Below are positions 45,138 to 57,390 of a stretch of 64,000 nucleotides of DNA, one piece after another. The notes beneath the pieces were generated by a model. The model made no database searches. It had not been told where the DNA came from and saw nothing but the letters and a program-made list of their open reading frames with translations. The DNA is from Notamacropus eugenii (taxonomy: Eukaryota > Chordata > Mammalia > Diprotodontia > Macropodidae), in contig NC_092879.1 of the NCBI RefSeq assembly GCF_028372415.1, positions 65,239,651-65,303,650 on the forward strand. Direction: 5' to 3'. Position 1 is the stretch's first letter, and every line of letters starts with the position of its first letter. The position numbers and the translations under genes are program-made.

Positions 45138-46308
45138 TGTCCATCTGTCTGTGTGTCTCCTCTCTGTACTTGTCTTACCCTCTGTGTGTCCCCAGTGTCC
45201 TGATTTTGTGTCCCCATCTGGCTGTTTGTGTGTCCCCACGTGTCTGTCTGTGTGTTCCATCTGTCTCTGTGTCCCCTTTTGTCTCTCCGTGTGCCCCATC
45301 CATGTGTGTGTCCCCATCTGTTTTTCTGAGTGTCTCCATCAGTCTGCGTATGTGTCCCCATGTGGCTGTCATTGTTTCTCAATCTGTTTCCCATTCTGTC
45401 CATCCGTGTGTCCCCATGTGTCTGTGTGCCCCCATATGTCTGTCTGTGTTTCCCCTTCCGTTGGTCTATGCCCCGCCTGTGTGTCCATGTTTCCCCACCA
45501 GTGCTTGAATTCTGATCTGTCTGTCCATGAATCTCCATTGTTCTGTCCTTGTGTCCCCACCTGTCCGTGTCCCCATCTCTCTGTATGTTTGTCCCCATGT
45601 GTCTGTCTGTGTGTTTCTATCACTATGAGTGTTCCCATCTCTTCATGTGGCTCCTGTCTGTCTTTGTATCACTTCTCAGTCTGTATATCCCTGTTCTTTC
45701 TCTCCATGTTTCCCCAGCTGTGCATACATCCTCATCTGTCCATGTGTCTCCATGCATCTGTCCGTGTTTTTCCATCTCTACCGTGTTTGGTCATCTGTCC
45801 ATGTGTACCCCATCTGTCTGTCCATGTTTCCCCACCTGTCCATGTCTCCTCGTCTGTCTGTCCGTGTATCCCCATCTGCCTGTCCATGTGTCGCCATCTG
45901 TCTATGTGACCCCATATGTGTGTTTTTGTGTCCCCGTGAGTCTGTGTGTCTCCTATCTATCCATGTGTTCTACTCTCTCTTCCCATGTGTCCCTATCTTT
46001 CTGTGCCTGTGTCACCATCTGCGCTTCTGTCCTTTTTGATCTGTCTCTGTGCCCCGTTCAGTCTCTGTGTTCGCATCTCTCTGTGTTTCCCCATACGTCT
46101 CAGTATTGTCTGCGTGTCTGCTCTGTCTGTGTCCCCCATCTATCCGTCCATGTTTCCCCACCTGTCCCTGTGCCCCCATCTGCCTGTCTGAGTTTCCCCA
46201 TCTGTCTTTGTATCTCCCATCTGTCCATGTGCTCTACTCTGTGTGTCCATGTGTCCCCATAGGTCTGTGTGTTCCCTCTCTGTCTGTTTGTGTGTCCCCA
46301 TCTGTCCC
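45138..46308. repeat. Minisatellite MS4 (largest)
   Basis: About 1.17 kb of 15-20 bp TGTCTGTGTGTCCCCATC-like units have no counterpart in unit 1 at this place. ORFs of up to 252 codons are by-products of the repeat. The monomer resumes at CTAGAGGCTTTTGGTAG. Confidence 0.93.
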
Positions 46309-49306
46309 TCACTAGAGGCTTTTGGTAGACGTCTACTATGGTTGCTGGCACCTAGGATGGTTCTTGTATTTTCCCTCTCAGGGCACTGAGTCCCATTGCT
46401 TGTGTTCGTTTCAGCATGACCCTTTGCCTGTGTTCCCTCTCGAGGCTGAGGCAGAGCACCATTGTCCCTGCATCCAAAAGCTCTCTGGGCCTATTTCTTT
46501 GAAGCAACTTGTTGTAAGCAACCTCATAGGGTTGAATTTTTTTCTTGCACATTCTTCTCCTCTTTCCCTGAGGATTTCATTTGGGGGATTGTGGCCGACG
46601 TCCTGGGGTCGTTCTTGAAAAAACAGGCTATCTACTCTCGAGATATCACTTTAGCAGTTGATACAGGCACCACAGTTGGGACCCTATGCTGTGAATCATT
46701 CCCTAGATATTACGGTATTTTTGTGCACATTCCTATCCTATGTCCTGAGTCTCGATTTCAGACCATTGTAGGTACTCTGGTCATTTTCATGCATACACTG
46801 GAACCCTCCTGGGCCCATAGGCAGTCTGTGGATAGATTTCTTGATTGTCTGATACAGGTCATCCTCTGCCCCCACTGAAAGACTGAATTCAGGGTGGACC
46901 CTGGCTGTGCATTCTCTTTTCCTGACCAGGGGCATGCTTTGGGGGAATTTTGGCCTAGTTCCTGCTGTGCTTTTGCACCACTGTTCTTTATCAGGGCTGC
47001 ATACAGCTGGTGGATCCCCTTTATGGAATGTAGACCAGAGTGCAAACAAGGAGCCACTGTGTGAGGGCCTGGCCCCTGGATGGGATTTTGGGGAAGATTC
47101 TTTACTGTCTGCCTGGGTCTTGATGTTGGCCCCTTCTGGTGCCTCTGTCCTTTATATGTACACTGTGCTATTGTCTTTGGCAGACATACAGCCTGTGGAC
47201 AGATTTCTGATACGTTTGCCAGAGCACACCCACAGGCTCCCTACTGTGAACGACTGAATTCTGGCTGGATTTGGGCTGTCCATTCCCTTCCTTGAGCAGG
47301 AGTACGCTTTGGGTGTACGTTGGCTTAGGAGTGGCTTTGCTTTGCTTCCATTGGACTTTCTGCAATTTGCACCGTGTTGGCTAAGGAATGTGAAGGAATG
47401 TGAACCAGAGTGTGATGTAGACCCCCGCCCCGGGGTAAAGGCCTGTGTTTTGATTGGGATTTTGTGGAAGATCCCCTTTCTCTTTCCCTGGGTTTCCATT
47501 TCGGGTGCTTCTTGTCCATGTCCTGCTTTCCCTCAAGCCTGAAGGATTGCCTTGGTACCACATGTAGTCATTGGGGTCCTTTCTAGGGTCACATGTAAAG
47601 CCCAAGAAGCTGGATTGCTGACTGCTTCAGCATGGGCTTCCTTGTTGCTTTCTGACTCATTCTCTGGGCAGTTGGTTGAGGGGATTCTGTTTGAGATGCC
47701 ATTGTCAGTCATGACTGAGGGAATATAAAAGGTTAGAAGCACTTCTTTTGACAGATCTGAGGGGGTCTGGTCTGTGGACCTTGCCAGGACCCCTGCTGTG
47801 CCAGCGTCTCCAAGTCTGGGGCTTTCTTTCCCAAACCTTCTCTTTGTGGTATGGCACACTTAGCAGGGAATTTGCCCCCACACCGATGCACCAACGCATC
47901 CAGGAGGCTATTCTCAGTACCCAGAATGTCCCTGGATCCATTTCTTTGGGGTTCCCTCACCATTGCCTTTGGCTACTCTCTGTGTCTCCATCTGTCTGTC
48001 TGTCTCTCTGTGTGATTTCTTTAGTGCCTGCTGTAGCCCAGCCTCAACCACCCATCTTGAGTGACAGAATTCTGGGGGGATTCTGGCCATTCAAACCCTC
48101 TTCCTAACCAGGGGCATCCTTGGGGGGTATTCTGGCTTCATTCTAGCTTTGTTTTTTCCTCGATTCTGCAATGGCAGGTCTTTAAGCTGTTGGTGGATCC
48201 AGGTTAGGGAATATGGCCTAGATTCCATGGGCAACCGCTGTGGTGAAGGCCGGCAGTATGGATTGGATTTTGTGCAAGATTCCCTTTCTCTCTTCCTGGG
48301 TCTCCATGTCAGATGCTTCTGTTCCTCTTCCTGCTTTCCTTGTAGAGTGAAGGATTGCCTTGGGACCAATGTAGTCAATGGAGAGGTTCCTAGGGTGACT
48401 TCTGAAGCCCAAGTAACTGGCTCAATGAGTGCTTCAGTAAGGGCTTTCTTGGTGACTTCTCTGACTCTTTTGTGCTGGGCAGCTGCCTAAGGGGATCCTG
48501 GTTGAGATCCTCTTGTCAGTCAGGATTCAGGGAATATTCAAGGTCAAGAGAACATCTCTGATAGATTTCAGGTGATCTGCTTCGTGTTCCAGGACTCTCA
48601 CTTCCAAAGAAATGCTTAATGTGAATGATCACGGTGACAAAAATCCAGTCTCCCAGGCATGAGGATTTATAGCTGCACTGGCTTCAGGATGGATCTGAAT
48701 TTGGTTTTCCATTCTTTGCCTAAAGACCTGTAGGGTCCATATATATCTATAAACTGTGACATGCTCTGTGTTCACAGTGTTTGTAGAGGGACTGAGATTT
48801 TCACTCAGAAAGTCTGGAAGGAGTAGTAAAGAACCTAGATGGGGATGAGACTTTGGGGAAGATTCCTCTCCTCTCTGCCTGGGCCTACATTTCAGCCCCT
48901 ATTGGTGCCTCTGTCCTTTCTATGTACTCTGTGCCATTGTGCTCGACATACACACTGTCTGTGGATAGATTTCTGCTTTGTTCGCCAGAGCACACCGACA
49001 GATTCCCTACTGTGAATGATTAAATCCTGGCTGGATTGGGGCTGTCCATTCCCTTCCTTGACCAGGGACACACTTTTTGGATGCTTGAGCCTCGTACTGG
49101 CTGTGCTTTTCCTCCATTGCACTTTCTAAGTTTTGCACACTGTTGGTGGATGGTTGTGAGGGAATGTGGCCAAGAGTGTATTGTATGTCCCCCTGCAGTG
49201 AAGGATGTTGTCACGTATGAAATTTTGTGGGAGATTCTCTTTCTCTATCCTGGTGTCCCCATTTCAGGAGCTTCTGGTCCTCTTCTTGCTTTCCCTCCAG
49301 CATGAT
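46309..49306. repeat. Monomer array between MS4 and MS5
   Basis: Several diverged monomer segments (TCTCGATTTCAGACC near 46750, GTTTCCATTTCGGGTGC near 47495, and others), a small CTGT-rich seed at 47980-48015, and a short TTCCAAAGAAATGCTTAATG block near 48600. No gene is seen. Confidence 0.65.
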
Positions 49307-50092
49307 GTATCTTTCTGTGTGTCCCCATCTGTTCCACTAGTCCCCTTCTTTCTGGGTGTCCCCATCAATCCGTCTGTGTATCTCCTATCTCTCTGTGTGT
49401 CCCCATCTGCTTATCCGTGCATCCTCATCTGTTGAGACCCATCTGTCCGTGTCTCCTCTCTGTCCCAGTGTTCCCCTCTGTGTGTCCCCAACGTCTTGAT
49501 TTTGTATCCCCATCTGCCTGTCTGTGTGTCCCTCAAGTGTCTGTCTGCTTGTTTCCATCTGTCTCTGTGTCCTCATTTGTCTCTCCGTGTGTCCCATCTA
49601 GCTCTGTGTCCCTATCTGTCCATGTCTCTCATATCTCTTCTTGTGTCCCCATCTATCTGTGTGTCCCCATCTGTTTTTCCAAGTGTCTCCATCAGTCTGT
49701 GAATGTGTCCCCATCTGTTTGTCACTGTTTCCCTATCTTTGTTCCCCAATCAGTCTGTCCTCAATTGTCTGTGTGTCCCCATCTGCCCATCCTTGTGTCC
49801 CCATCAGTCTCTGTGTCCCCATGTGTCTGTCCGTGTTTCCTTTTCTCTTGGTGTATCCCCCACCTGTCTGTCCATGTTTCCCCACCAATCTTTGCATCCT
49901 CATCTGTCTGTCCATGCATGCCCATCTCTCTGTCCTTGTGCTCCATCTGTCTGTTCACGTTTCCCCATCTCTCCCTGTGTCCCCATATGTCTTTGTGTCT
50001 CCTGTCTGTGCTATGTTCCACTCTGTCTGTCCCTGTGTCTCCATCGGTCTGTGTGTCCCCTCTCTGTCTGTTTATGTGTCCCCATCTGTTCC
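49307..50092. repeat. Minisatellite MS5
   Basis: It is almost unit-for-unit the same as MS2 (17096-17903), with small losses and base changes, so it was duplicated with its cassette. Confidence 0.93.
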
Positions 50093-50604
50093 TTCCTAGA
50101 GGCTCTTGGTAGAGCTCTAGCTATGGTTGCTTCTACCTTGGATGGTTTCTGTATTTTCCCTCTCAGGGCACTGAGACCCATTGCTTGTGATCCTTTCAGC
50201 ATGACCCTTAGTGTGTGTTCCCTCTCGAGGCAGGGGCAGAGTACCAGTGTCCCTGCATCTTAAAGCTCTCTGGGCTGACCCAGCTGAGCCTTTCTGGCCA
50301 AGCTGCTACCACTTGCATTGACCACTTACCTTTCCCAATCTTTCCCCACCTTCCAGCCCCCAAACAAAAATCTGACTCAGTTAGACACTCTTTCTCCAAT
50401 AATCAGTTCCTCCTGCTCATGGCTCTCTGAGTCCTTTCCCTGGATCTCAGCTTAGATCCCAGACAAAGAAGCTTTGCAGATTGTGAACCATCTTTCTGGT
50501 TTTTCTCAATGGGATCTGGTAGGTCTGAACCAAATAGAAGTTTGAAAGTTATTGGATAAACCTCCTACAGAAAAGTTTCTTTTATTAAAAATCATTATAT
50601 ATCA
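50093..50604. other. Monomer remnant plus G6 distal 5' flank
   Basis: It matches 17904-18394 but keeps about 20 bases near 50260 that the first unit lacks. No gene is seen. Confidence 0.55.
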
Positions 50605-50810
50605 TTATAGGCAGTATCCTGTAGTGGGCCAAGTTCGGGACTTGGGAAGTCAGAGGACCTGGGTTTGAACTGAGCCTCCCTTAGTAGCTGTGTCTCACTG
50701 GGCAAGTTATGTAACCTCTGTGCCTCTGTTTCCTCCTTCGTTGAATTTCATGGACTGTGATGTCCCTTCCTGACTTCACACCTGTGATCCTATGACTGTG
50801 ACCTTGTTTC
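50605..50810 (+). mobile_element. MAR1-like SINE (cassette G6)
   Basis: It is nearly identical to the SINE at 18395-18600. Confidence 0.72.
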
Positions 50811-50929
50811 CACAGGAAATGTCAGGGTTTCTCTCCCCCATAAAGCACACCGTTGAATTATGTTTTATTTTTGTCTCTCTTTTCTTTCAGCAATTAGGAT
50901 TAAAAAAATCCCCTGAAATTTAAAATCCA

Positions 50930-51587
50930 CTTATAAAGACTAGAGAAATGAATTGAGGGATGAATGGTAACCCTTGGCCTGGCTAAAAGTTTGCCCAGCA
51001 CCTGCGCTCTCCCGGGGTCCTTTGTGGTTCCCAGCAACCTCTTTGCTCTTCCAAAGGATCCCCTCCCCTCCAGTTCTTTGGCACGATCTCAGCATCCCAG
51101 AGGGGTGTGATATGTTACTTACCAGGCCTGAGCCCTGTGGCTCTCCCTCGGAGTGATCCCCTTCCTTCCTTCCCCCACCCTGTGTTCCCCTCTGCCTCTC
51201 CATTGGCCCTTCTCTGTGGCCCCAGTCTGGCCCAGGTCTTTGGCTACCCAGTGCTGAATGCTGTCCAGACTCCCTCCTTGTTGGTTTGGCCACCTCCTTG
51301 CCTGGATAGATTGCTTGCGAGATGTCCTTCTTGCTCTGCAAGGACCCAGGAAACCCTATATCTCCAGCCCCACTTCCACTATAGCTCTGACTCCAGGGAC
51401 CTCTGTCGGGATGCTTATGCAATCAATGGCGTGTTCCATTTGAACCCCTCCCCCCCACACACAATGCTCATCTCCTCACTATGTTGGGTTCTGTTGCTGG
51501 GGTGAGCTGTGGCTTTCCCTCTCTCTCTCTCCAGGCAGTTCCCTGTTGGCCCAGGTCCTCCTCCCTTGCAGCTGGCAGCCGCGGGAC
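50930..51587 (+). promoter_or_regulatory. G6 TATA element and leader
   Basis: CTTATAAAGACTAGAG begins at 50930. CCATTGG is near 51200. Acceptor-like sites are CTCTCTCTCTCCAG (near 51534) and CCTCCTCCCTTGCAG (ends 51571). Confidence 0.45.
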
Positions 51588-52646
51588 ATGGAAGAACAAG
51601 AAACCAGGGAGGCCTTGGGGCATATGGCCCAGGCCACCCGATACATGTGCTTTGGGCTGTGGAGAAGGAAGCCCAACTACGGGAAGGCTGCCAGCAAGTA
51701 TAAGCAGGCCACCTTAGCCTTCCTCAGGGCCAAGAGGCTGGAGGAGGCTGCAGAAGCCTTCCTCAAGGAAGCTGAGTCCCATGAGAAAAACAGAGCGCCC
51801 CTCTGTGCGGCAATGGCCTATGAGCAAGCTGGCCTGTACCTGAGCAAGTCCAACCACCTGCAGGAGATGGCCCAGGCTCTCAAACAGGCTGTCTCCTGGT
51901 ACCTGCAGTGTGGAGAGGCAAACATCGCAGCCTGGATCTTGAGGAGCTCCAGTGAGCTACTGGAGAGCCAGATCCCTCACCAGGTGGTGTGCCTCTACCA
52001 GAGGGCATCCCAGTTATTTGAGGAGGAGTCCCGCTTCCTGAAGGCCCTGGACTTCACTGGCCGAGCCTCCAAGGTGCTGGTGAGGCACAAGCGCTACGGG
52101 GACGCTGCTATCTCCCTCGGCCAGGAGAAGCGCTTGTATGTCAAGGCAGAGGGCTTCCCTGTGTGCCACTGGAGAGCCCTGGCGCAGTGCCTATCCCACC
52201 TGTGTGACCTGGATTTCGCTGCTGCCTCCACCTGCCTGGAAGATAGCTGTATATATTTTCCCAATTTCACAAGCACTGCTGAGTTCATGGCGATGGTAAC
52301 TTTGCTGAATTGCTACGAAGACAAGGACCAAGAAGGAGTGAACTGGGTCTGCCGGTTTCCTGTCTTCAAACACCTGGACAAGGAATACAGGAAGATGACC
52401 ACATTCCTGAAGGTACCTGGCGTCGAGAACCTGAAGACCAGTCTTTTGCCACCTTCATCCACATGCATGTCCCCTTCCAACATCGAAAAGCAAGCAACCT
52501 CAACAACAAATAAGGAGGAGGGGGTGGAGGAGAAGAATGTGGAGAACCTGGAGGAGGACATTAAGGAGGAGGAGGAGAAATTGGAAGAGAAAGAGGAAGA
52601 AGAGGAACATAGGATCTCTCTCTCCATGGAATGTACCATCTGCTAA
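51588..52646 (+). CDS. NAPG-like: Gamma-SNAP-like protein G6 (352 aa), intronless
   Basis: The intact sister of G3. The solenoid has RKPNYGKAASKY (W of the usual WKP motif is replaced by Arg), AYEQAG, LQCGEANIAAWIL, LYQRASQLFEEE, GRASKVLVRHKRYGDAA, CEDKDQEGVN-like sequence and LKVPGVENL. The tail is Lys/Glu-rich with many Glu and ends MECTIC. Codon 159 is CGA, the position of the stop in G3. The start MEEQETREALGHM is the homology start. It is full length with a normal TATA, leader acceptor and AATAAA, and is a candidate active gene. Confidence 0.9.
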   Translation: MEEQETREALGHMAQATRYMCFGLWRRKPNYGKAASKYKQATLAFLRAKRLEEAAEAFLKEAESHEKNRAPLCAAMAYEQAGLYLSKSNHLQEMAQALKQAVSWYLQCGEANIAAWILRSSSELLESQIPHQVVCLYQRASQLFEEESRFLKALDFTGRASKVLVRHKRYGDAAISLGQEKRLYVKAEGFPVCHWRALAQCLSHLCDLDFAAASTCLEDSCIYFPNFTSTAEFMAMVTLLNCYEDKDQEGVNWVCRFPVFKHLDKEYRKMTTFLKVPGVENLKTSLLPPSSTCMSPSNIEKQATSTTNKEEGVEEKNVENLEEDIKEEEEKLEEKEEEEEHRISLSMECTIC

Positions 52647-52694
52647 CCTCTGCTTCCTAAAACAATGATTTAATTAAAGCTAATTAGTTAAAAA

Positions 52695-52700
52695 AATAAA
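52695..52700 (+). promoter_or_regulatory. G6 poly(A) signal AATAAA
   Basis: The hexamer is about 49 bp after the stop, following TTAAAGCTAATTAGTTAAA. A short GT run lies at 52726-52741. Confidence 0.6.
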
Positions 52701-52741
52701 CGTTCTGTTATACCAGTCTTGTATCTGTGTGTGTGTGGGTG

Positions 52742-53600
52742 TGCTTTCTCCCATCATACCTTTTCTCACCCTTTTTATTTCAAATTTGAATGGAGGCCTT
52801 TGCATTCCTCCCCATTCCCAATGACCCCTATGGGCCATCCTCCCAGAGTAGATATACCTTCCTTCCAAGGTGAAATATTTTCCCTTTACTGACTGGTAAT
52901 TCCTGGCTCAGGGCATGGGTTCCAGGAGAAAATTATCAACGAGGTTACTCTCTGCTTTGCCAGACCCACCCCCCCAACCTTTCCCAATGATCATCAAGAA
53001 CTACTTCTTATATTTATAGATTTTTTAACTGCCAAAAGTCCTCAGGGTCAGATTATAGAACACCTAAAAATTCTTAGATTTTGTTCATGCCTCCCCTGTG
53101 CTTACCATTCTAAGACCTAGTGCCCAGACCTTGAAGTCTGCAAATGAATTAGCCTTTTCCCTGGAAAACTCAAATGAACTTCTTTCAATCAGTTTGAGCT
53201 AGAGGCTAAGGTGTAGGATAAGGAACAGGGTCAGTTGTCAACCTGGATGGGACTTGAGTAGGTCCACCCAGTCTAATCCCTTCATTATACATAAGAGGTA
53301 GTTCTGGGGCCCAAAGAAGTTAACTTGCACAGGAACCCACTGGGGACAGGCCACAGGGAACAGGGACAGGCAGGATGGGCCCTCTGGGTCTTCTGATTCC
53401 AAATACAATGAAGAAGTGAAACCAAGGTGGTGAGGAAATGGGAGCAGACATGAGAGAAAGACATGTGACCAGGGAGGCATGGAACACCACTGACATGGTA
53501 ATGTAAGCTTTGCCTAACCTCGCCCAGAGGGGACAGAAGTGCCTTGTGCAGGAGGAATCTAGCATCTTTCAGACCCATCCCTGTCCTGCTCTTCTCTCTG
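52742..53600. other. Chimeric 3' flank of G6
   Basis: Up to about 53310 it matches the 3' flank of G3 (20531-21120). From about 53330 it matches the 3' flank of G4 (28940 onward) almost exactly. The switch falls in the shared GGGCCCAAAGAAGTTAACTTG / GAACCCACTGGGGACAGG region. Confidence 0.75.
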
Positions 53601-56520
53601 TACACGTGGACTTTCTGGTTGAATGTTCTGAAACTTCTCACTGGGATTAAGGGGATTCTGGTTTGGGATGCTATTGTCAGTAAGAACTGGGGGAATATTA
53701 AAGGTCACCAGGACATCTTTCCATCGATGTGACAGGATATGTTCCGTGGTCCATGGCAGGGTCCCCTGCTGTGATGACTCGCTCTAAATTGAGGGCTTTG
53801 TTTCATTTTCATAATCTGGCTCTCTATGGCATTCTGAGCTGCGAATGGGCCCTTCCACCAATACTCCCTCTACCTGAAGAGATTATCCCAGTCACCACAA
53901 TGTGCTTGGATCAATTTCTGTGGTGTTCCCTCAAGGCCTCCTGCTGTGCCTGTTGGCACATTGGACAATTTACTGGACACTCAGGCCCAATACTTATGTT
54001 CAGCTCGCCTGAACACTTCCTCTGTGGTCCACCTATAGACTGTGACATAACATCAGTGTTCCTCCAATGAAGGTCTATCTGGGCTCACTTTTTAGACCAA
54101 TTTGTTCTTGGATTGGATTTGTATTTTTTAACCATTCTTCTCTTTTTCCCTGGGAAGTTCATGTGGGGGATTTTGGCCAAGTACTCGGGTCCTTCTTGTA
54201 CGGTCTACTCTCCAGTTATTGTTCACAGATCACTACAGTGGGGTGATCCTGGAATCTAGGTTAGGAACCCCTGCTATGAATCCTTAATTTCTTCTGACCT
54301 TTTGTCCTGCAGTTTCCTCTTCTGTTTCCTGGATCTGGATTTCAGGCCATTCTGGACCCTACACTCCTTGCAGTGTCTACACTGGAACTGTGCAGGGACA
54401 ACAAGCAGTCTGAGGAAAGATTTCTGGGGTATTTCCTAGAGTTCACCCTTAGCCCCACTGTGAGAGATATCATTCTGTGTGGATTTGTACAACCTGTTCC
54501 CTTTTCTTGACCCTGGACATACTTCAGGGAAATTCTAGCCTACCTCCACCTGTGGATTTCCATTAATCTGTTTTATGTGTTCTACAAATTCTTGGTAGGG
54601 CCAACTTAAGGATTCTAGCCCATATCACACCCTAGCCCCGTCTGCAGTTAAGGCCTGGCCCAGGCATTGGACTTTCTATAAGATTATCTTCCTCTATACC
54701 AGGGTCTCCATTTCAGGAGCTATGAGGTGACTTGCTGCTTTTCCTCTAGACTGATGGATTGCCTTTGGACCATGTATATTCATTTTAAATCCTTCTTGGT
54801 TCATTCTGCAGTCCAAGTTGCTGGTTCACTGAATGCTTCTGCTTGGGCTTTCCTGTTGCTCTCTTTGACTCATTTTCACTAGGCAGCTGATTAATGGGAT
54901 TCTGGTTGAGATCCTATTGTTTGTCAGGACTGCAGGAGTATTGAAGGTCACAAGAACAACTTTTTGCAGATATGAGGGAATCTGTTCAGTAGTGTGTGCT
55001 GTGATCCCACGGTGACAGCCAGATCTAAGTTGAGGGCTTTTCTCATATTCATCCTCTTTTGCTCTACCACAAAATTTGTTGGCATTTGGCCCATCCACAG
55101 ATGCTCCCTGCAGCCTAGGAGGTTTTCTCAGAAACCACCATGTGCCCAGATTACTTTCTGTGGGGTTCTCTCCACAAAGAAGTTTGGAGGGCCCCTGCTG
55201 AGACACCTGGTACCTTGCAAGGTTCCTGGGTCCCCCATAAGGGGCACTGAGGATCGTTGCTTCCATTCACTTGAGAAGAACACTTCCTCTGTATTCCACC
55301 TGTAGCTGAAGACATAACATCAGTGTCCCTCCATCTATCTCTCTGGGCTCCTTTTGTGTTAACCCATTTGTTCCTGGGTTGGGTTTGTTTTGGACCATTC
55401 TTGTCCTTGCTGCTGAGGAGTTCATTTGGGGAACTCTGGCCAAGTACTTGGGTCCCTCTTGAAGCAGGGGCTTTTGTCTCTTCAGTCAGCGCCTTTTGGA
55501 TCGCTACAGTGTTTTGCTGGTAGAACTTGGTTTGAGACCCCCTGCTGTGAATGCTGAATTCTCTCTTAACCTTTTGTGCTGCAGTTTCCTCTTCTCTTTT
55601 GCCTGAGTCTGGATTTCAGACCAATCAGGCCTCTCTGTTGCTTTCCATGTCTACAGTGGAACTGTCCATGGCCTCCAGAAAGAGGAGCAGGGCAGGCTGC
55701 AGGTGAGTGTGGAACCCTCCAAGGCTAATGGTGACTTTTCCATCTCCATCCTGCCTAGCACTAGTGTCCCCAGGACACAGAACTTCCTGGAGATGGCTGT
55801 AGCTATCCACCCTGGGCAGAGATTCCCCCTGTAGTAGAATCCAGGACATGCTCGTGAGCATCACTGAGTAGACCAGTGTCATTTACCCCTAGGGGATGTA
55901 AGAAAGCTTCTGAACGCTGGGTGTGAAGGCAGCACGAGGAAGAAGAAAGCCAGTCTGTCATACTTCTGCCAGCCTCAGTTCAGCAAATGAAGAAGAACCT
56001 GTTTTACCATCTTGATAGTCTTCTACGTCTCTGGAACATCCATATATAGTCAGATCATGCTATAGAATGACATCACATGACATGGCCCCAAGATTTCACA
56101 GAGCTTGTTTGGGGGGGAGACAGAGAAGTAGTCCTCAAGAGTTTTCCTTAGATTATTTGTTGTGAAATTCTTTTGAGTTGTTCTCTCTAGTCTTACCTCT
56201 TGAGAAATGTTTCCTAATGAAATTCAGCACTCTCAGTACCACAGAAATGCTTAATTTTAATGATCAGTGTGACAAAGATATCTTTTCCTCAGCATGAGAA
56301 ATTGTAGCTGCACTGGCTTGGGGATGGGTCTGACCTTGGCTGCCAAACTTTGCCCACTTTTTCATGGTGCATATGTGCCAGTATTCCCTGTGATACTCTC
56401 CATGTTCAGAAGCTGGAGTGTGCAAATTAGCTTGGTAAATCCTAGGATGTTGTCTGGGACACAGAGAATCAAAGATGACAGAAATAGCATGGAGGCATCA
56501 GAGGTAGGATATGAAGAACC
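53601..56520. repeat. Monomer array, copy of 29216-32160
   Basis: Landmarks TTTTGTCCTGCAG (about 54300) and TTTTGTGCTGCAG (about 55573) are about 1.27 kb apart. It ends with the exon-like segment and the CACGAGGAAGAAG block. Confidence 0.75.
55620..55702 (+). other. Exon-like 83-bp segment, third copy
   Basis: It has a GGATTTCAG acceptor and GCAG|GTGAGT donor, both intact. The minus-strand 85-codon ORF is at 55625-55882. Confidence 0.35.
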
Positions 56521-57390
56521 TTTACCCTCGGCAAGGTAAGCTTTGTGCTGTAGGGACTCATTAAAACTCACAGATAGGGGATGGCATGTGCAGTTATGAA
56601 GGGAACTTCTGTGCTGAGAGCACTGTATATCAACATTAGTATATCCCAGATTCTTCTATTATCTTGCCTGAGTTTTCTGAATTATGCACTTTTTCCAAGA
56701 CAGTCCTGTAATGAACCTACGTTCCTTCCCTGTATCCAATATTTATTTGTGGTGGACAAACAAACTAGTGGCCAGCCTGCTGTCCTTAGTTTGGCTGTTC
56801 TGTAAGTAAAGGTACCTGACACATACCTCCTGGCACCACTTGGACCTTCCACTACGTGCTGCCACACCCTCCAGCGCTTGAGAATCTTGTAGAACAGGGC
56901 ATTCTTTATTTCCTTGAAATTCTTTATTTCTGTCAACTGATTTTTGCTGTGGCAAAAGTTGGGGGCATAATCCGTCGTTACTTGCCCTTGATGTACAAAG
57001 TAATGTGGCTTCTCATCAATATTTTTCCTAAAGTGTTGTGATTTCTAGTAAATCCTGACTGAGTTTTAAACCATCTTGTTGCTTAGAATGACATCTCTTA
57101 TCCATCCTTTTGTGACATGAGGTCTGATTTTTATTAACTATCATTGGGTATTGACAGTTACAAATAGACCATTTTCTCTGAAGAGACAATTTTGTCCATT
57201 TGTCTATGTTGTGCCTCGATTTCTAGTCCCAATTAAGTGAAGCCCAGAGGGCATTATCAGTGTTTTATTCTGAATTTTACTGTGAATGAGTCTAGAGTTA
57301 CACATATACAATGCCAGTTAATTCAGCATTTTAGATAGTTCAGTTGCACCGACAAATGAAGATTATTAAAGACACGAGAAACCTCGAGTT
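56521..57390. other. AT-rich block, copy of 32161-33014
   Basis: It keeps the minus-strand exon-like stretch (about 56833-56953). No known gene is seen. Confidence 0.4.
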
